A DNA stretch of 17,546 nucleotides from CAZSAL01 sp964604825 (lineage in GTDB: Bacteria > Elusimicrobiota > Elusimicrobia > 2-01-FULL-59-12), in NCBI GenBank assembly GCA_964604825.1, contig CAZSAL010000053.1:1-17546 (forward strand), given 5' to 3'. Position numbers and translations under genes: made by a program. Shown here piece by piece: positions 14,453-17,546 of the stretch (positions are counted from its first letter, which is position 1; each line of letters starts with the position of its first letter). The notes under the pieces were generated by a model that was given only the letters and a program-made list of their open reading frames with translations, made no database searches and had not been told where the DNA came from.

Positions 14453-15694
14453 TCAGCTGTTATTTTTGGTTTTCTGGATATCTTCGGAGAGAATAACGGC
14501 TTCGGCGATTTCCTTCATGGATTTGCGCCGATCCATGGCCTGGCGCTGAAGCAGGCGGAAGGCGGAATCCTCCGACAGGCCCTGCCGGCGCATGATAATA
14601 CCCTTGGCGCGTTCGATGATTTTGCGGCTTTCCAGAGCCTCCTGCGCTTCCATGGCTTTTTCGATGGCCTGGGTATGTTCGATAGCGATTGCCGCCTGGT
14701 TTGCCACAGCCTGTATCAATTCCACTTCTCCAGGCGTGAAGTCATGGGTTCTGGACGTATAACAGTTGATGACGCCAATAGGTTTTTCCTTGGTTATCAT
14801 TGGCACGATCAGCATGGACTTCAAATTTTCTTTCCGGGCGATATCCGGATACATATACTGGGGATCAATAGTAACATCACGAACAACCACCGGTTTACGG
14901 GTTAAAATTGCACGTCCGGAAACGCTCCCGGTAACTTTTACAGGCGGTTTTGACCGGTATGTATCGCTCAGGCTCTGCGTAGCTTCGATCTTAAGTTCCT
15001 GGCCTTTCTTATCAAGAAGCATGAGCGAACATATCTGCGACTCCATCATCTCCGCGGTCATTTTAACGATCAGCTGAAGAATTTCCTGCAGGTAAATTCC
15101 CTGCGCGATGGACTGGGACATCCGCGCCAGGGCGCCTATCTGCAAAGACTGCTTTCGCGTCTGATCAAATAATTGCGCATGCTCAATGGCCCCGGCAATC
15201 TCGTTTGCGATTGTTCTGGCCAGCGCCAGCTCCGTCTCATCATGGACGTGCGCCTTCCGGTGCTGGACATTCAAGACACCGATAAGTTTGTCTTTGGCGG
15301 CAATTGGAACCGAAAGAAAAGCCTCGTATCGGTCTTCTTCAAGTTTGTTGAAGAATTTAAATCGAGGGTCCCTGAATGCGTTTTTGGAAATTGCCACAGG
15401 CTGCATCTTTTCTGCAACCCATCCCGTAATGCCTTCGCCGACTTTAAGAGTAATCTGGCCAAGCTGCCGAGGATGAGGGTTATGCGATCCGCAAAGCACC
15501 AGATTTTCACCGGCCTGATCATGAAGATAAATCAGCGTAGAATCGGCTTCCAGTTCCCTCACGATCATGTCGCTGAATTTCTGCAGCAAATCCTCCAGAT
15601 CGCGTGTTTCAACGACGATCCGGCTGATCGCATGAAGCAATTCGATCTGCCGGTCTTTTTCTTTTAACTGTTCCTTAAATGATAATTTAGCCAT
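14453..15694 (-). CDS. GAF-GAF-ANTAR antitermination regulator
   Basis: 413 residues: a short coiled lead (5-25), GAF 1 (about 30-172), GAF 2 (about 195-340), a helical linker, and an ANTAR domain (about 350-405) with RKIIERAKGIIMRRQGLSED, AFRLLQRQAMD and IAEAVI. ANTAR proteins (AmiR, NasR, EutV, GnfR) bind terminator-overlapping hairpins in nascent RNA and let polymerase continue. GAF domains sense small ligands or redox state; there is no receiver domain, so it is not a standard response regulator and no kinase need be involved. It is the first gene of a five-gene operon. Likely targets in view are the terminators before glnA and the permease-PII gene. No Shine-Dalgarno precedes the ATG, but no other Met fits. 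Confidence 0.93.
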   Translation of the reverse strand: MAKLSFKEQLKEKDRQIELLHAISRIVVETRDLEDLLQKFSDMIVRELEADSTLIYLHDQAGENLVLCGSHNPHPRQLGQITLKVGEGITGWVAEKMQPVAISKNAFRDPRFKFFNKLEEDRYEAFLSVPIAAKDKLIGVLNVQHRKAHVHDETELALARTIANEIAGAIEHAQLFDQTRKQSLQIGALARMSQSIAQGIYLQEILQLIVKMTAEMMESQICSLMLLDKKGQELKIEATQSLSDTYRSKPPVKVTGSVSGRAILTRKPVVVRDVTIDPQYMYPDIARKENLKSMLIVPMITKEKPIGVINCYTSRTHDFTPGEVELIQAVANQAAIAIEHTQAIEKAMEAQEALESRKIIERAKGIIMRRQGLSEDSAFRLLQRQAMDRRKSMKEIAEAVILSEDIQKTKNNS

Positions 15695-15707
15695 GAGCGC
15701 AATTGAT

Positions 15708-15737
15708 AGGATACAAGGGTTTCGCCCGGATAATCAA
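15708..15737 (-). promoter_or_regulatory. Weak candidate promoter of the ANTAR operon
   Basis: TTGATT (15737-15732), 18 bases, TATCCT (15713-15708) on the minus strand. The start would lie only about 7 bases before the ATG, giving a nearly leaderless message, in line with the lack of a Shine-Dalgarno. The rest of 15695-15952 (258 bases) holds no gene, only repeats and the ORF6N ribosome site. Confidence 0.35.
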
Positions 15738-15825
15738 ATTTTAGGTCTCCGTCGCTGAGTCTTAGGTATGCTGAATGTGAATAGATGCCGAATTAGTTCA
15801 CCCATGTCCGTCGCCTAGCCGTCCT

Positions 15826-15855
15826 TCGGGAGGCAGGACGTTCGGGCAAGGTGTG
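15826..15855 (+). repeat. 30-bp direct repeat, left copy
   Basis: It begins TCGGGAGGCAGGACG and ends GGCAAGGTGTG. All 30 bases recur at 16488-16517 in the same orientation. The left copy also forms a 6-bp hairpin with its flank (15820-15825 with 15835-15840). The pair brackets the ORF6N gene and its start region. Confidence 0.85.
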
Positions 15856-15884
15856 GCACGACAGAAGCAACAGATTACACATTA

Positions 15885-15908
15885 GGGTCAGACCCGTTAG
15901 ATGATCTG
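15885..15908 (+). repeat. REP-like repeat beside the ORF6N gene
   Basis: GGGTCA, two bases, CCCGT, four bases, TGATCTG. It aligns without gaps to 85-108 at the left edge of the window (18 of 24 identical; every mismatch lies in the variable blocks). GGGTCAGACCC is itself a small palindrome. A TTCAGATCA in the opposite sense lies at 16524-16532 past the gene. Confidence 0.65.
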
Positions 15909-15952
15909 AATATTTTCCGGTTAGCTGCCTCTAACAGTACAGGAGGCGTTAT

Positions 15953-16480
15953 ATGAATCTATTTATACCGTCGAAAAAGATCACGGAAAGGATTATTTTA
16001 ATTCGCGAGGAGCGGGTCATGCTGGACATGGACCTTGCGGAACTTTACGGTGTGACAACTAAAGCGTTGAACCAGACAGCGAAACGAAACCAAAAACGTT
16101 TTCCGATTGATTTCATGTTTCAATTGACTCCTGAGGAGAAAAAGGAGGTGGTAACAAATTGTGACCACCTCCGGAAGCTGCGCTTTTCTCCCGTCCTTCC
16201 TTATGCTTTTACGGAGCATGGAGCTGTAATGCTCGCAAGCGTTCTTCGTTCAGAAAGAGCGGTGCAAATGAGCGTGTTTGTAGTCCGGGCATTTATTCAG
16301 CTAAAGTCTGTCGCGATCTCATATCAGGATATATTGATTAAACTCGAGGAACTGGAAAAGGCCGTCGGAGTGCATGACATTCAGCTTCGCAGTGTTATCC
16401 AAATGATCCGCGATTTGATTCCACAAATCCAGCGCAAGCGAAAAATAGGATTTTATGTAACAACCCCGTTGAGAAAATAA
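15953..16480 (+). CDS. ORF6N-domain (phage-type DNA-binding) protein
   Basis: 175 residues. The first 110 match the ORF6N pattern: IILIREERVMLDMDLAELYG (14-33), then VTTKALNQTAKRNQKRFP, FMFQLTPEE, and LPYAFTEHGAVMLASVLRSERA. These domains occur in phage antirepressor-like proteins and as dispersed single genes in bacterial chromosomes. The C-terminal part (about 115-160) is helical and may dimerise; the tail is basic. AGGAGG 7-8 bases before the ATG sets the start. It is the only clear plus-strand gene here, is monocistronic with its own terminator, and lies between 30-bp direct repeats, all signs of acquisition as a cassette. Its role in the cell is unknown. Confidence 0.88.
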   Translation: MNLFIPSKKITERIILIREERVMLDMDLAELYGVTTKALNQTAKRNQKRFPIDFMFQLTPEEKKEVVTNCDHLRKLRFSPVLPYAFTEHGAVMLASVLRSERAVQMSVFVVRAFIQLKSVAISYQDILIKLEELEKAVGVHDIQLRSVIQMIRDLIPQIQRKRKIGFYVTTPLRK

Positions 16481-16487
16481 CTTCGGC

Positions 16488-16517
16488 TCGGGAGGCAGGA
16501 CGTTCGGGCAAGGTGTG
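16488..16517 (+). repeat. 30-bp direct repeat, right copy
   Basis: Identical to 15826-15855 and 8 bases after the ORF6N stop. The repeat-to-repeat distance is 662 bases. Confidence 0.85.
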
Positions 16518-16534
16518 CAGTTTTCAGATCAGGG

Positions 16535-16574
16535 CCGGATGCCCATCAGCAATTGGGCATCCGGTACTTTCTCC
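16535..16574 (+). terminator. Terminator after the ORF6N gene
   Basis: CCGGATGCCCA (16535-16545) pairs perfectly with TGGGCATCCGG (16554-16564) around 8 bases, followed by a broken T-run TACTTTCTCC and TTTTAT. The stem alone would work in both directions, but a usable T-run exists only on the plus strand. Confidence 0.75.
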
Positions 16575-16591
16575 TTTTATAACAGGTTAAA

Positions 16592-16617
16592 GTGTCAGAC
16601 CCCGTAGATGTGTGCTG
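16592..16617 (+). repeat. Diverged third copy of the REP-like repeat
   Basis: GTGTCAGACCCCGTAGATG followed by TGTGCTG resembles 15885-15908 (GTCAGACC, CGT, AGATG shared with small gaps). It lies beyond the ORF6N terminator, so the cassette has related sequence on both sides. Confidence 0.5.
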
Positions 16618-16621
16618 TTCT

Positions 16622-16765
16622 TTATCGGTGGGGCAAAAGCGACAGCAGGAACAAGGCGATCAAAATGATCGCGACTGCAAGGATCCACAACCTCGGCTTC
16701 TGTGGCGGAGGTTCGCCACCATTACCCTCCGGCCGCTGCATGTAGTCACGATCTTGAAGTCCCAT
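16622..16765 (-). CDS. Small single-span membrane protein, 47 residues
   Basis: ATG at 16765, TAA at 16624-16622. It starts MGLQDRDYMQRPEGNGGEPP, a hydrophilic part, and then has one strong membrane helix (WILAVAIILIALFLLSLL, residues 27-44) and a short basic end. The DRDY start followed by a Pro/Gly linker and a helix looks designed rather than random. No Shine-Dalgarno is visible, and its first 20 bases overlap the end of the decayed gene upstream in another frame. No function can be given. Confidence 0.5.
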   Translation of the reverse strand: MGLQDRDYMQRPEGNGGEPPPQKPRLWILAVAIILIALFLLSLLPHR

Positions 16766-17477
16766 AAATGTGGATAAAAGTGACTGTCACTAATCTCGCA
16801 GAAGATTGTTTGCATGACATCTTATTCATCGACAAAATGCCTTTACACGATGGCTGAACCGAATCCGCCAGCAACTGATAATCCAGAACATTGTTCTCAT
16901 GCGCGACATAAATCTTATAGGTATAACCTGGTCCCAGATCATCCCAGCGGGCATATACTTCGTGGTCAGGATAGATTATAACCCTGATGCCGGTTGGAAC
17001 ACGGGTATCGGGAGTCAGTAATTCTTCCAACTTGCATCCGGCATGATAAATGCCGCGGCACCCCTAGATAACGACTTTGCCGGCACCATAGATCAGCAGT
17101 AATGAAAACAGACACCCCAGCAGTTTTTCCCCGGAAGGCGCCCGCCCACGTTCCGCTACCACTTCATTGTTGACTGGATTCTGTACTGGCATGGTGAGGT
17201 TCAATATATCGCCAACTACTTTTTCCATGGTTTCGATGCCATGGGCTTCCCAGCGTTCTACTACCTCTTCCTACAGTTCCTCGGTAGGAAGACTGTTTGC
17301 AGCTTGCGCGATTTCCTCAGTAAGAACTCTTTCTTCTACCATCATTTGGAGGTAAGGCGACAAAGCGCTCATGACGTAAGCCATAGGCTTATTGAGGAAT
17401 GACAACTTCGGTAGGACTAAATTAATTCCGCCGCGCGCCTCACAACTGGACACAAACTGCCGTTGATTTCTGTACAT
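16746..17477 (-). pseudogene. Unidentified gene interrupted by two in-frame TAG codons
   Basis: One continuous frame of 244 codons, from ATG 17477 to TGA 16748-16746, is broken only by TAG at 17273-17271 and TAG at 17066-17064. The pieces read naturally across the stops: ANSLPTEEL, stop, EEVVERWEAHGIETMEK; then GEKLLGCLFSLLLIYGAGKVVI (a membrane helix), stop, GCRGIYHAGCKLEELLTPDTRVPTGIR. There are no frameshifts. Both stops could come from CAG by one C-to-T change. An in-frame TAA stands just before the ATG. No family recognised. Genes nearby (trxA and the lipoprotein gene) end with TAG, so TAG works as stop in this genome and decay is the simplest reading. Confidence 0.55.
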
Positions 17478-17546
17478 TTAAAGACCGTGGTTAACCCAAC
17501 TTCGCCAGTTGTCAGATAAAATTCACGATATTCCTGCCGAAAACGG

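Noticed and set aside
15826..16517. CRISPR array or IS element around the ORF6N gene
   Set aside because: Only two repeat copies 662 bases apart with a gene between them, no spacers, no transposase and no terminal inverted repeats of IS type.
16592..16777. Plus-strand frame of 61 codons after the ORF6N terminator
   Set aside because: Polar and compositionally odd (Gln/Arg-rich); the opposite strand holds the better-formed 47-residue membrane protein.
17478..17546. Possible IS end or attC-like site at the right edge (GGTTAACC and a 5-bp CAACT/AGTTG hairpin)
   Set aside because: The palindromes are too short and no integrase or transposase is visible; the window ends before more can be seen.

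Overview
The window looks like chromosome from a free-living Gram-negative bacterium with mid-range base composition. Gene styles suggest a deltaproteobacterium or Desulfobacterota relative (a GAF-GAF-ANTAR regulator, an ORF6N cassette, many palindromic intergenic repeats, a type I glutamine synthetase). I infer this from gene content only; there is no rRNA or tRNA to fix it. Every housekeeping gene lies on the minus strand. The only convincing plus-strand gene is the ORF6N protein at 15953-16480.

Layout from right to left, which is the direction of transcription. (1) 15694-10049 is a tight five-gene operon: a GAF-GAF-ANTAR RNA-binding regulator, a DedA membrane protein, a membrane-anchored PHP phosphoesterase, an EIIA(Ntr)-like PTS protein, and an APC permease with a C-terminal USP-like domain. 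(2) 10031-7464 is a nitrogen module. A near-consensus sigma-70 promoter drives a leader of about 210 nt with two successive intrinsic terminators. It is followed by an APC permease fused to a complete PII (GlnB-like) domain and then by a stand-alone PII protein. (3) 7456-5842 is glnA, with its own promoter and a leader terminator. (4) 5704-319 is a redox and repair cluster: trxA, a TlpA-like lipoprotein, polA, a rhomboid protease and mutM. (5) 15700-17546 is accessory sequence: an ORF6N cassette between 30-bp direct repeats, REP-like elements, a small membrane protein and a decayed gene.

The strongest candidate for an undescribed system is nitrogen control by antitermination. The glnA leader and the permease-PII leader share a near-identical 14-nt hairpin, and in both it overlaps the 5' arm of a strong terminator. 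An ANTAR protein, from a family that acts by binding terminator-overlapping hairpins, is encoded in the neighbouring operon. GlnA has Phe where enterobacterial GlnA carries the adenylylated Tyr, and both PII domains lack the uridylylated T-loop Tyr. The classical covalent GlnD/GlnE cascade therefore cannot act on these proteins at the usual residues, and control of transcript elongation plus direct PII contact would be a logical replacement. The leader hairpins fit the published ANTAR dual-hexaloop consensus only partly, so the link is a hypothesis.

Other notable points: a two-hairpin palindromic repeat inserted in frame into mutM; loss of proofreading residues in PolA; a cloverleaf-like repeat at the left edge that matches sequences around the ORF6N cassette; and a pseudogene interrupted only by two in-frame TAG codons.
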